DNA of 64,000 nucleotides, from contig CANGHW010000001.1 of assembly GCA_947453695.1 (NCBI GenBank), positions 62,001-126,000 of the forward strand, written 5' to 3'. Position numbers and translations under genes: made by a program. How positions within the stretch are numbered: the stretch's first letter is position 1; each line of letters begins with the position of its first letter. Positions 42,264 through 51,293 of the stretch are shown here, piece after piece. The DNA is from Opitutia bacterium (lineage in GTDB: Bacteria > Verrucomicrobiota > Verrucomicrobiia > Opitutales > Opitutaceae). The notes beneath the pieces were generated by a model. It had not been told where the DNA came from. It worked only from the letters and a program-made list of their open reading frames with translations, and did no database searches.

Positions 42264-45200
42264 TTACTTCTTCTCCTGGCGCGAGCGGTAGCGACGGTAA
42301 CCGAGGAAGGCGAGGCAGCCGGAAATGAACATCGCGCCGTAGGTGGAGGGCTCGGGCACGGGCCGGATCTCCTTGTCGAAGTAAGACGGATAGGTGCCGA
42401 TCGTGATCCACGACGTGGACTGGTTAGAAAACCCGGTGAAGGTGATCTGGTTTTGGGGGTTGGTGCCAAGCGCATCCGGCACGGAGGCGGGGCCACTGGT
42501 CTGGCTGAAGGTCGACGTCACTTTCCAGAAATCGGTGAGACTGATCCAGTTTTGGACCGTGACCTTGACACCCGCGTCGATGAGCAGGCTAAGCGAGGTG
42601 AGGGAGCTGGCGGAACTGTCGCCAAAGTCGAGGATGGTGTCGCCGGTGATACGGAGGGAGCCGAAGCTGAGGGCGGTGGTGCCGGTGATCGTGAAGGTGA
42701 GCGGAGACGCCATGGTGCCGATACTGGTGCCACCAATGAAGACGCTGAGGCTCGTGTTGGTGATATTCTCGTTGAACGTCACTTGACCGGTGCCCAAGGC
42801 CTTGAACGTGCCGCTGCCGGTGATGTCGCCGGAGTAAGTGGTGTTGCCGACATTGTAGTTGGCGTTGACGACGCCGCCTGCGGCGATGTTGAGCGTGCTG
42901 TTGGAGCTGGAGGAGAACTCGGAGGTGTTGAGGGTCGTGCTGGCTCCCACGTTGATCGTCGAGACAGCATTGCCGAGGAGGCTCACCCGGCCGACCGTCG
43001 TGCTGTTGCCGGCGCCAGTGAAGTTGATGGTGCCGGCGTTGACCGTAACATTTCCGGCGACCGTGGAGATACCGCCGGAGAAGCCGAGCGTGCCGGCGTT
43101 CATGGTGATGTCGCCGAGACCGACGGTGCCGCTGAAATTGGCGGTGCCGGCGCCGTCCTTGGTCAGGGCACCGAGGCCGCCGACGGAGCCGGTGGTGGTG
43201 GTGTTGCCGGCGCCACCGACGATGAAGGCGTTGCCACCGGTGCTGATACCACCGGTGAGGGTCATCGTGCCGGTGTCAGAATTGATGCGAGTGGCGGAAG
43301 AGCCGATGGTCACTTGTCCGCCAAAGGTATTGGAGCCGCTCGTATTCCGCAGCGCGCCGCCGGAAGAGATGCCTGCGCCGTTGAGCGTGAGCGCTTCGGC
43401 GGGAGTGGTGATATTGTTTTCGAGGTGGAGGGCGGCACCGGAGGTGACCTGGGTGCCGGCGAGGGCGGAGCCGAGGGCGTCGTTGTTGCGGGCGACGACG
43501 ATACCGGCCTGGATGTCGGTGAGGCCCTGGTAACCGTTGCTGCCGTTGAGCGTGAGGGTGCCGGTGCCGTCTTTGGTGACAGTGGTGGTGCCGCCCGTGC
43601 CCGTGTTGATTTGGCCACTGATGGTGGTGTTGCCGACGCCACCGACCTTGAGGGCCTTGTCATTGCCAGTGGAGGTGAGGTTGCTCGTGATGGTGAGCAG
43701 GCCGGCGTCGGAATTGATCCGGGAGTTGGTCACGAGGTTGATGTTGCCGATCGCGCCCCACGTGTTGTTACCACTGAGGTTCTGCAGCGCGCCACCGCTG
43801 TTGAAGCCGTCGCCGTTGAGGTTGAGCTTCTCCTTCGAAATCGTGATACCACCGGAGAGCTGGAGAGTCGCGCCGTTGGCGACCGTGGTGCCCTTCGCAT
43901 CGGAGCCGTCAGCCGCGCCGAGAGCGCTGAAGAACGAGGCATCGTCACCGCGGGTGGCGCGGAGGATACCGGCATTGACGGTGGTGGAGCCGAGGTAGGT
44001 GTTGTTGCCGTTAAAGACCAGGAGACCGTCGCCGTTCTTCACGACATCGCCACGAATGACGGTGGAGTTGACGGTGAGAGTGGCGGTGTTGCCCGCGCTG
44101 ACGGGTGTGATGGTAAAGGTGCGGGTGGCGCCGACGCCGTTATCGATATCGGGGTTGGGCAAGGTGGCCGACTTGTTCAGCTCAAGGGAGAGAGTGCCGT
44201 CGTTGGCGGTGGTGCCGATGGTGGCGGTCTGGCCGTTGGCGGTGGAATTGAAGGCGACGTTATTATTGAGGTAGAGTATGCCGCCGCCGGTGAGAACCGT
44301 GCCACCAGTGATGAAGGTGAGCGTGTCGATAGTGGTGCCGGCGCCGTTGAGGTCGAGGGTGCCATCGCTGTAGAGCGTGACAGGGGTGTTGATGGCGAGG
44401 GGCTCGTTGGGGCCGAAGGCGGAGTTGAGGCGGACCGTGCCGGTGGTGCTACCGTTGCCGATCACGAGGGGGCCGTTGATGGCGTGGAAGGAGTCGGTCA
44501 GGCTGTCGTGCGGGGCGACGGTATTGTTCTTCGTATTGAGGATCAGGGTGCCGTTCTTGACGAAGGTGGTGCCGGTGTAGCTGTTGGCGTTGGCCTGATA
44601 GGTGACGGAGGCGGTGCCGGAAGTCATGTCGATGGTGACGTTGCCGGGAGAGGCGGGAGCGACGGGCTGGTAGGCAACCGTGGTAGGATTCGTGAAGGAC
44701 ATGCCGGCGACCTGGCCGGAGTAGTCGCGGATGCGGGAATTGACGGTGATGTTGCCGGCGCCGGAGAACGTAAGGTTGCTGCCGCTAATGGGGTCGCCGA
44801 GGGTGATGAAGCTATTTTCGGTCGGCTGGGTGTGGCCGGAAACAGTGAAGTTGGGGGCCGTGGGCCCAAGCGTAAGGGTGCCGGCGGCAGAGCCGAGACG
44901 GGCGGCCGCGCTGAGGGTGAGGTTGCTGTTGAGGGTGTTGGAGCCGGAGACGTTGTAGATGGCGCCGCTGTTGCTGACGCCGTTGCCCGCGATGGAGATA
45001 TTGGCGCTGCTATTGCCGACAGAAAGACCGGTGCCACTGAGGCCGAGGGCGGCGCCGGTGCTGACGGTGGAGCTGCCTGTGCCGGTGCCGAGTGCGCTAT
45101 TGCTGGCGGCGAGGAGGGTGCCGGCGCTCACGTTGGTCGTCCCGGTGTGCAGATTGGTGCCGGAGAGGGTGAGCGTGCCGTTTCCGGCCTTGGTGAGGCT

Positions 45201-48119
45201 GCCGGTGGTAGCCGTGGTGGCCCCCGTCATCGTGAGAGTGGTGGCGGGGGTGGAGACATCGATGGTAGAGGTCGTGCCGGTGGTGAGGGTGAAATTGCGA
45301 TTCGTCGTCGCCGTGGCGCCGGTGTATTGCAGCGTGCCACCGCCGAGGACGAGATTGGTGGCCGCGTTGGTGGCGGCGCCGAGATTGCCGGAAGCGCCGC
45401 CATTGCCGATGGTGGCGACAGAGAGAGTGCCGGCGTTGATGGTGGTGGCGCCGGTGTAGAGATTGGTGCCCGTAAGCGTGAGAGTGCCAGCGCCGGCCTT
45501 GGTGAGGCTGCCGGTGGTGGCCGTGCTGGCACCGGACATGGTGAGGTTGTTGGTGGTGACATCGATGGTGGAGGTCGTGCCAGCGAGGAGCGTGAAGTTG
45601 CGGTTGGTGGAGGCGGTGGCGCCGGTGTATTGGAGGGTGCCTCCGCTCAGGACGAGATTGGCGGCGGCGGTGGTGGCTTGTCCCAGGTTACCGGCGACGC
45701 CGCCGTTGCCGATGGTGCCGACCGAGAGCGTGCCAGACGCAATCGTGGTCGCACCGGTGAAGGTGTTGACGCCGCTGAGCGTCAGCGTGCCGGTGCCGCT
45801 CTTGGTGAGGGCATTGGCGCCAGAGATCACCGTGCTAATGGTGCCCGTGATTCCCGAATTGACTGTGATCATGGCCTCCGCGCCGAAGGTCAGGATGCCC
45901 GTCGTAGCGGTCGGTTTGATCGCATTGGACGTCGTGAAAAGGAGCGCTCCGCTGGAGTCGGTGAGGGTAACGGCGTTGTTGATCGAAAGGTCGCCGCCAG
46001 CGATGACCAAGGAGTTGATCGACGCCGTGGCCGCCGCGGTGGTGGCCGAGGTGATGCGGGTGTTGTTACCCGCGGTAATGGCGTTCTGGGTAAACTCATC
46101 CGTGGGATTGAGGGGCCGGAAGCCGGTGGTCGCGTTGTGGGTCAGGAAGGTATTGGCTGTGCCCGTCGCAGTGCCGAGACCGCCCGAGGCAGCCGTAGCC
46201 TCACCGACGAGGAAGGGGACGATCACCGTATTCTTAACGGCGGCATTGATGCCCGTGGTCGCCGCGGGTGTGGTTCCAAGCAGAGTTGGAACCGCGGTGG
46301 AAATGAGGCGACTAACGCTCCCGGCCACGTTGTTTCGACCTAGATTGGCGCCGTTGAGCAAAATGGAGCCATTGCCGGCGGAGTGACCGAAGCTCGCGGC
46401 GGTCACGACCAAACTGTTGGTGCCGCCGAAGGCGAGGGTGACGACGGAATTGCCAGTGCCGGTGATCGCGCCGACGGTCTCAGTGGTGTTGGCTGCCGTA
46501 TTGCCGATGAATGAAAGGTTGCCGCCATTGAGGGCGATACCACCGGTATTGTTGAGGCGGTTGCCGTTATTGCTCGCCGCGTTGTCGATGGTGAAGGTGC
46601 CGCCGTTGAGCGTATACGATGCCGAACTCACCGCCGCTCCGTTGGCGCCGGTGAGGGTCAGGTTGCCGGCGCTCAAGGTCGTGGCGCCGGTGTAGGTATT
46701 GGCGCCGGTGAGGGTCCAGGTGCCTGAGCCGGATTTGGTGAGAGTGCCGGAGGTCGTGCCGATGATACTGGCGAGGGAGCCGTTGCCGCTACCGGTGAGC
46801 GTGAGACCGAATGTAGCGCCACTGATCGTGCCCGTGTTAGTGAGGGCCAGGGTGCCCGCGTCGGACTGAATCGTGGCGGCCGCCCCGAGCGTCAAAAGAC
46901 CGCCGTAGGTATTCGTGCCGCTCAGGTTGCGCAGCGCGCCGTTGCTGGCACTGCCGGTGCCGCTGATCGTGAGGGCTTCGGCGCCGACCGTGATGCCGCC
47001 CTGGAGTTCGAGCGAGGCGCCGCTGGAAACGACGGTGCCCGCCGCGACCGTGCCGAGGGACGTCGCATTGGTGATGCTGAGAGTGCCGGCGGAAACCGTC
47101 GTGGTGCCGGTGTGGGCGTTGGCCCCGGAGAGGGTGAGGGTGCCAGTGCCGGCTTTGGTGAGGGCGCCGGTGGTGGAGGCGCTGGCGCCGGAAATGGTCA
47201 GGTTGGTCGCCGCCGTGGAGACGTCGATCGTCGAAGTGGTGGCGGCAGTGAGGGTGAAGTTGCGGTTGGTGGAGGCCGTGGCGCCGGTGTATTGGAGCGT
47301 GCCGCCGCCGAGGACCAGATTGCCCGCCGCATTGGTGGCATTGCCGAGGTTGCCGGCGACGCCGCCGTTGCCGATCGTAGCCACGGAGAGAGTGCCCGCG
47401 GTGATCGACGTGACGCCCGTGTAGGTATTGGTGCCACTGAGCGTCCACGAACCCGCACCGCTCTTGGTCAGACCACCGGTGCCAGAGATGACCGAGCCGA
47501 TCGCGTTGAGGGTGTTCGTGCTCGTGCCGCCCAAGGTTAGGGCAAAGCCACCGTTGGCGATGCCACCGAGGTTGCTGCCGAAGCTGAGTGCACCGGTGCT
47601 GTTGCTCGTGAAAGGCGCGGCGGCACCGAGGAGGAGACTGAGATTGGCGTCGTTAAACGTCTGGGTGCTGACGGCATTATTGACGATACCACTGGCTCCG
47701 AGGGTCAAAACTTCCACGGCCCCACCAGCGGTGCCGGTGAAGGTCCAGCCCGCGGTGCCCAAGTTGAATTGCAGGCCCAGCGCCGTGATGTTGGCAGAGA
47801 GTTTCGGATTAAAGGAGACGGATGCGGCGGAGAACTGGCCGACTTGGGCGGCCGTCGGCACGCCTAGGCTCCAGTTGCCCGCGGTATTGAAGTTAGTCCC
47901 GATGTTGCTCCAAGTTGTCTGGCCGTGGGCTGCCTGTATGCCCAAACCAACGACGAGCGCGGCGGCCAAGCCGCGAAGGGAACGCACCCAGTAACTACCG
48001 GATCCGCCGAACCCCGGAATCTCGCCGCCGATCCCCATTCCTTGGTTCCCGCGGTCACCGACCTCGTGAACGACATTCGTCGATCGGCGGGCCGAAATGA
48101 TATGGACGCGGGGGGACAT
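42264..48119 (-). CDS. Giant autotransporter-associated beta-strand repeat protein with PEP-CTERM tail
   Basis: About 1951 residues if ATG 48119 is used; ATG 48038 or a GTG at 48152 are alternatives. A hydrophobic export segment (RGLAAALVVGLGIQAAHGQ) follows a long N-region. The body is a Gly/Thr/Ser-rich beta-helix with about eight canonical repeats (KAGTGTLTLSGANAHTGTTTV type). A longer unit of about 85-100 residues (IGNGGVAGNLG ... GGTLQYTGATASTNRNFTL) occurs three times, at about 47420-47165, 45745-45490 and 45445-45190. The C-terminus VPEPSTYGAMFISGCLAFLGYRRYRSRQEKK is a PEP-CTERM signal. Probably a surface or matrix protein sorted by exosortase. Confidence 0.87.
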   Translation of the reverse strand: MSPRVHIISARRSTNVVHEVGDRGNQGMGIGGEIPGFGGSGSYWVRSLRGLAAALVVGLGIQAAHGQTTWSNIGTNFNTAGNWSLGVPTAAQVGQFSAASVSFNPKLSANITALGLQFNLGTAGWTFTGTAGGAVEVLTLGASGIVNNAVSTQTFNDANLSLLLGAAAPFTSNSTGALSFGSNLGGIANGGFALTLGGTSTNTLNAIGSVISGTGGLTKSGAGSWTLSGTNTYTGVTSITAGTLSVATIGNGGVAGNLGNATNAAGNLVLGGGTLQYTGATASTNRNFTLTAATTSTIDVSTAATNLTISGASASTTGALTKAGTGTLTLSGANAHTGTTTVSAGTLSITNATSLGTVAAGTVVSSGASLELQGGITVGAEALTISGTGSASNGALRNLSGTNTYGGLLTLGAAATIQSDAGTLALTNTGTISGATFGLTLTGSGNGSLASIIGTTSGTLTKSGSGTWTLTGANTYTGATTLSAGNLTLTGANGAAVSSASYTLNGGTFTIDNAASNNGNRLNNTGGIALNGGNLSFIGNTAANTTETVGAITGTGNSVVTLAFGGTNSLVVTAASFGHSAGNGSILLNGANLGRNNVAGSVSRLISTAVPTLLGTTPAATTGINAAVKNTVIVPFLVGEATAASGGLGTATGTANTFLTHNATTGFRPLNPTDEFTQNAITAGNNTRITSATTAAATASINSLVIAGGDLSINNAVTLTDSSGALLFTTSNAIKPTATTGILTFGAEAMITVNSGITGTISTVISGANALTKSGTGTLTLSGVNTFTGATTIASGTLSVGTIGNGGVAGNLGQATTAAANLVLSGGTLQYTGATASTNRNFTLLAGTTSTIDVTTNNLTMSGASTATTGSLTKAGAGTLTLTGTNLYTGATTINAGTLSVATIGNGGASGNLGAATNAATNLVLGGGTLQYTGATATTNRNFTLTTGTTSTIDVSTPATTLTMTGATTATTGSLTKAGNGTLTLSGTNLHTGTTNVSAGTLLAASNSALGTGTGSSTVSTGAALGLSGTGLSVGNSSANISIAGNGVSNSGAIYNVSGSNTLNSNLTLSAAARLGSAAGTLTLGPTAPNFTVSGHTQPTENSFITLGDPISGSNLTFSGAGNITVNSRIRDYSGQVAGMSFTNPTTVAYQPVAPASPGNVTIDMTSGTASVTYQANANSYTGTTFVKNGTLILNTKNNTVAPHDSLTDSFHAINGPLVIGNGSTTGTVRLNSAFGPNEPLAINTPVTLYSDGTLDLNGAGTTIDTLTFITGGTVLTGGGILYLNNNVAFNSTANGQTATIGTTANDGTLSLELNKSATLPNPDIDNGVGATRTFTITPVSAGNTATLTVNSTVIRGDVVKNGDGLLVFNGNNTYLGSTTVNAGILRATRGDDASFFSALGAADGSDAKGTTVANGATLQLSGGITISKEKLNLNGDGFNSGGALQNLSGNNTWGAIGNINLVTNSRINSDAGLLTITSNLTSTGNDKALKVGGVGNTTISGQINTGTGGTTTVTKDGTGTLTLNGSNGYQGLTDIQAGIVVARNNDALGSALAGTQVTSGAALHLENNITTPAEALTLNGAGISSGGALRNTSGSNTFGGQVTIGSSATRINSDTGTMTLTGGISTGGNAFIVGGAGNTTTTGSVGGLGALTKDGAGTANFSGTVGLGDITMNAGTLGFSGGISTVAGNVTVNAGTINFTGAGNSTTVGRVSLLGNAVSTINVGASTTLNTSEFSSSSNSTLNIAAGGVVNANYNVGNTTYSGDITGSGTFKALGTGQVTFNENITNTSLSVFIGGTSIGTMASPLTFTITGTTALSFGSLRITGDTILDFGDSSASSLTSLSLLIDAGVKVTVQNWISLTDFWKVTSTFSQTSGPASVPDALGTNPQNQITFTGFSNQSTSWITIGTYPSYFDKEIRPVPEPSTYGAMFISGCLAFLGYRRYRSRQEKK
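45190..45745 (-). repeat. Tandem pair of ~300-bp coding repeats
   Basis: Two adjacent, nearly identical coding units (each begins GTLSV, then IGNGG, and passes GGTLQYTGATA). A third copy of the same unit lies 1.4 kb away at about 47165-47420. They are a likely substrate for recombination and copy-number change. Confidence 0.6.
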
Positions 48120-48430
48120 GACGGAAAACAGTTGCAATACCCTAGTGATCACCGACCGATGGTCAATGGAATTTAGGGTTAAATACCCAATCAGGCGTGA
48201 GGAGTCCCGGGGTGATTGAGTAGTGGCGCCGGGATTGAGGCGCCCTACCCGGCAGGCAGCGTCGGGCCGAAGGGTCCGCGGGCTGGCTCATCTTGCTCCG
48301 GAAAATCGGAGATTACTTATCCGGAGGGGGAAATACGCACCGGGAAGTATCTTGTCGACAAATGGGGTCTATTGCCTAGGTGTGTTGCGTAGCTCAGCCA
48401 ACTTGGCCCGCAAACATGCTCAATTCCACC
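48120..48430. other. Divergent intergenic region
   Basis: 311 bp between the autotransporter-repeat gene and the Ig/SdrD-like gene. It holds an AT-richer part around 48170-48200, one palindrome (48223-48248) and the promoter regions of both genes. No gene or riboswitch of a class I know. Confidence 0.45.
48223..48248. repeat. GTAG-tagged palindrome
   Basis: GTGGCGCC, loop GGGATTGA, GGCGCC, then CTAC. The minus strand reads GTAG, then GGCGCC ... GGCGCC. Same layout as the other tagged palindromes. Confidence 0.5.
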
Positions 48431-51094
48431 ATGAATACCCAAGCTTTTCATCGTTTCCTGCGAATTCCCCAAGGTTTCTTCGCCGTGCTTGTTGCCTTGG
48501 TGTTCGCGGCCCTCGCGGCGACGCCTGCCTCGGCCGGTCCGAATGACGTGCTCTATCAGCCGCTCAGTAAGTCGGTGGAGGGTATCATGCCCTATTCGAC
48601 CCCCTACACGGTGAGCGTGCTTTCCCCCGCGAACTACCCGGCGGGTGATACCCGGACGATCAATTTGGAACTGTCGGTGACGACCTTCACCGAAGGAGAC
48701 GAGGCCACGGCGCTGAGCTATGTGACCTTCCTCGATACCGCGACGCAGACTCCGATCACGTCGTTGACCTTTACGGGCCCGAATCAAGCGCGCAGCTTTA
48801 CGGTTCGTGTGGCGATTCCGCTGATCGGTATCTCGGGTGCCGGTAGCTCTGCGACCTTCGCCTATCATATCGCGACCTCCAATTGGGGCACGATGTCCGA
48901 CGGTAGCGCAGTCGTCGAGGGCGGCTCGAATATTAACGCGATCGCATCGGTTGATCCCAGCGGCGACCTGAATCGCCTCCCGCCGTTGATCTCGATCACC
49001 ACTCCGGCCGACGGTCAGGTATTTACGCCCGCCAGCCTACCCGCGACGATCCCGATGTCTTTCCTTGCCACGGCCCGCGCTGGTTTCCCCGTGGTGAGCG
49101 TGGATGCTACGCTGGATGGCGTGCCGTTGGTCCTTACGACCACCCCGGCCGGTCCTGCCACGAGCGTCACTGGCACCGCCTCCTTGGTGATCCCGGCCGC
49201 CGGCACCTATACAATTCGCGCCAATGCTTATAACTCGGTTGGTAGCGCATCTGACTCCAACACCTTCACCGTCACGTTCGGCGGTCCCCCGGTGGCCGTG
49301 ATCAATACTCCGGCCAACAACGCGAGCTACACGCTGCGCACGGGCAGTTCGTTGACGGTTCCCTACACCTTCACGGCCACCAGCACTTCCGGTGGGATCA
49401 CGGGCTTGGATGTTAAGGTCGACGGACTGCCGGTGACCTATAATTCGTCTCCTCTCGGTGTTTCGGTGGTTACGGGTCAGACCGACTTGGTTTATACCAC
49501 GGGTGGAGCTCACACCGTGTCTGTGTCCGCGACCAATGCGACCGGCACCTCCGTCCCCGCGACGGCTGACTTCACGATTTCGGTGATTACACCGGTTCCG
49601 GCGATCAGCATCAACCTGACGGGCGGCGCCACTTACACGATCCCCAGCGGCGCGACCTCCATCAACATCCCCTTCACCCTCGCCAGCACGTCGACCAACG
49701 GCTTCACCGTCGATGCCGTGACGGCCACGTGGAGCGGCGCCGCTCCTGCGCTGTCGCACAACCCCTCCTTGGGCACGAGTTCTTCGGTTACGAGTTCGGG
49801 CACTCTCCTGAACGTCGGTCCCGGCACCTACACGATCAATGCCACGACGACCAGTGCAGGTATCGTTGCTCCGGCGGCGCCCGTGACCTTTACCGTCAAT
49901 GCCGCGGTTCAGCAGCCCTTGCCGACGGTCGTCATCAATACTCCGACGGTGGGTTCGACCTATACCCTCGTTTATGGCGGCGGTCCGCTCAGCATCCCGC
50001 TCACCTTTACCGGCACGAGCAATGCCACGGGCGGCGTGATCACCGCCCTGACCGCAAAGCTCGGCACTACGGCTCTCGTCGTGACGCCCACCAATCTCGG
50101 CCAGAAGGTCGCGACCGGTGCGGCCACGCTCACGATCTCGACGCCTGGCACCTACACGATTAACGTCACGGCGGTCGACGCCTACGGCACCGCCACCGCC
50201 TCGCGGAATATTTCCGTCACCTTGGTCTACCCGAAGAACATCTGTGGCCGCGTCTTCTTTGATGCGAACTACAACGGCGTCTTCGATAGCTACGACGACC
50301 GCCGCTGCGGCTCCGGCGATGATGATCGCCGTGGCTCGCGCTCCGATCGCTACAGCGACCGTGGCGACTGCGATGACAACGGTGACCGCAAGGGCTCCCG
50401 TGATCGCGAAGACGATTACTCGGCCGGTGACTTCGGCCTGGGCGGTATCACGGTGAAGTTGCTCAACTCTGCCAATGTGGTCATCGCCACGCAGGTCACG
50501 GCCGCCAATGGCAGCTATTGCTTCACGAACATTGTCCCCGGCAACTATTCCGTGACCGCCGTTGCGCCCTCCGGCTACGGCGCCACGACTCAGGCCACCC
50601 GCGCGGTGACCGTTGCGACGTCCCACGTCACGGTGCGCGACATCGGCTTTGGTCTCAAACACTCCGACATCAAGACGCACTGCGCGACGGGCAAATCTTC
50701 CACCTACTGGCGCAATGAGTTCAACAAGGTCTCCAAGGGTGATCGCACGGCGCAGATCAGCTCCACGACCTGCAATAGCCACGTAAAGACGATCGGCAGC
50801 CTGTCTCTGGATCGGTTCGATGGCATCTCCCTCAAGAGCTGCATCTCGATTCTCTCGACCGGTAGCACCTCGGCGTCGGACCAACTCTCCAAGGAGCTGC
50901 TCGCGGCGCAGATCAACTACGCCAACGGCGCCTACCTCAACGGCAACAAGACCCTCACCTACTGCTTCATCCAATGGGGTGAGCGCGTCCTCAAGGAGCG
51001 CACCAAATACTCCACGTCTTACACGCTGTGGGCCAAGGCTTGGTTCCAAGCCTACAACAACAGCGAGGGTGGTCGGGTCGCTGGTCCGAACTAA
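48431..51094 (+). CDS. Exported Ig-like / SdrD-B-like domain protein
   Basis: 887 residues from ATG 48431; ATG 48416 is an alternative. Signal peptide ends near ATPASAG. Residues about 180-590 contain four similar Ig-like repeats, each starting with a PxISI/AVINTPANxxxYT segment. About residues 600-740 form an SdrD-B-like domain (ICGRVFFDANYNGVFD, GLGGITVKLLN, GSYCFTNIVPGNYSVTAVAPSGY). This domain is interrupted by about 45 residues rich in Asp, Arg and Ser (DDRRCGSGDDDRRGSRSDRY and following). The C-terminal 150 residues have several cysteines. No PEP-CTERM or other anchor is seen. Probably a secreted or surface protein; its role is unknown. Confidence 0.8.
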   Translation: MNTQAFHRFLRIPQGFFAVLVALVFAALAATPASAGPNDVLYQPLSKSVEGIMPYSTPYTVSVLSPANYPAGDTRTINLELSVTTFTEGDEATALSYVTFLDTATQTPITSLTFTGPNQARSFTVRVAIPLIGISGAGSSATFAYHIATSNWGTMSDGSAVVEGGSNINAIASVDPSGDLNRLPPLISITTPADGQVFTPASLPATIPMSFLATARAGFPVVSVDATLDGVPLVLTTTPAGPATSVTGTASLVIPAAGTYTIRANAYNSVGSASDSNTFTVTFGGPPVAVINTPANNASYTLRTGSSLTVPYTFTATSTSGGITGLDVKVDGLPVTYNSSPLGVSVVTGQTDLVYTTGGAHTVSVSATNATGTSVPATADFTISVITPVPAISINLTGGATYTIPSGATSINIPFTLASTSTNGFTVDAVTATWSGAAPALSHNPSLGTSSSVTSSGTLLNVGPGTYTINATTTSAGIVAPAAPVTFTVNAAVQQPLPTVVINTPTVGSTYTLVYGGGPLSIPLTFTGTSNATGGVITALTAKLGTTALVVTPTNLGQKVATGAATLTISTPGTYTINVTAVDAYGTATASRNISVTLVYPKNICGRVFFDANYNGVFDSYDDRRCGSGDDDRRGSRSDRYSDRGDCDDNGDRKGSRDREDDYSAGDFGLGGITVKLLNSANVVIATQVTAANGSYCFTNIVPGNYSVTAVAPSGYGATTQATRAVTVATSHVTVRDIGFGLKHSDIKTHCATGKSSTYWRNEFNKVSKGDRTAQISSTTCNSHVKTIGSLSLDRFDGISLKSCISILSTGSTSASDQLSKELLAAQINYANGAYLNGNKTLTYCFIQWGERVLKERTKYSTSYTLWAKAWFQAYNNSEGGRVAGPN

Positions 51095-51119
51095 TTCCCC
51101 GCCGGGTTGATCTTTCTCC

Positions 51120-51149
51120 GCCGGGCCTCATGCGAGGCCCGGCTTTTTT
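51120..51149 (+). terminator. Rho-independent terminator
   Basis: GCCGGGCCTC, loop ATGC, GAGGCCCGGC, then TTTTTT. It ends the plus-strand Ig/SdrD-like gene. Confidence 0.85.
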
Positions 51150-51233
51150 GTGCCCGCCGGAATCGGCGGGCGCAGGGCACCCGGCGTCAGTCGGCGGGAG
51201 CGGCCGCCGTGGCGTTGCGTGGAGTGAGGGCAC

Positions 51234-51260
51234 AAAAAAGCCCGGAGGTGCCTCCGGGCT
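51234..51260 (-). terminator. Rho-independent terminator (minus strand)
   Basis: Read on the minus strand: AGCCCGGAGG, CA loop, CCTCCGGGCT, then TTTTTT. It lies 34 bp after the Gfo/Idh/MocA gene, facing the plus-strand terminator at 51120. A further palindrome, GCCCGCCG/CGGCGGGC, lies between them at 51152-51171. Confidence 0.85.
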
Positions 51261-51293
51261 TGCGAGTCGTGGGCCGGCGCGGTCGATGCCGCG

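Noticed and set aside
42453-46343. 1296-codon open frame on the plus strand
   Set aside because: Antisense to the second beta-strand repeat protein; no recognisable domain or start.
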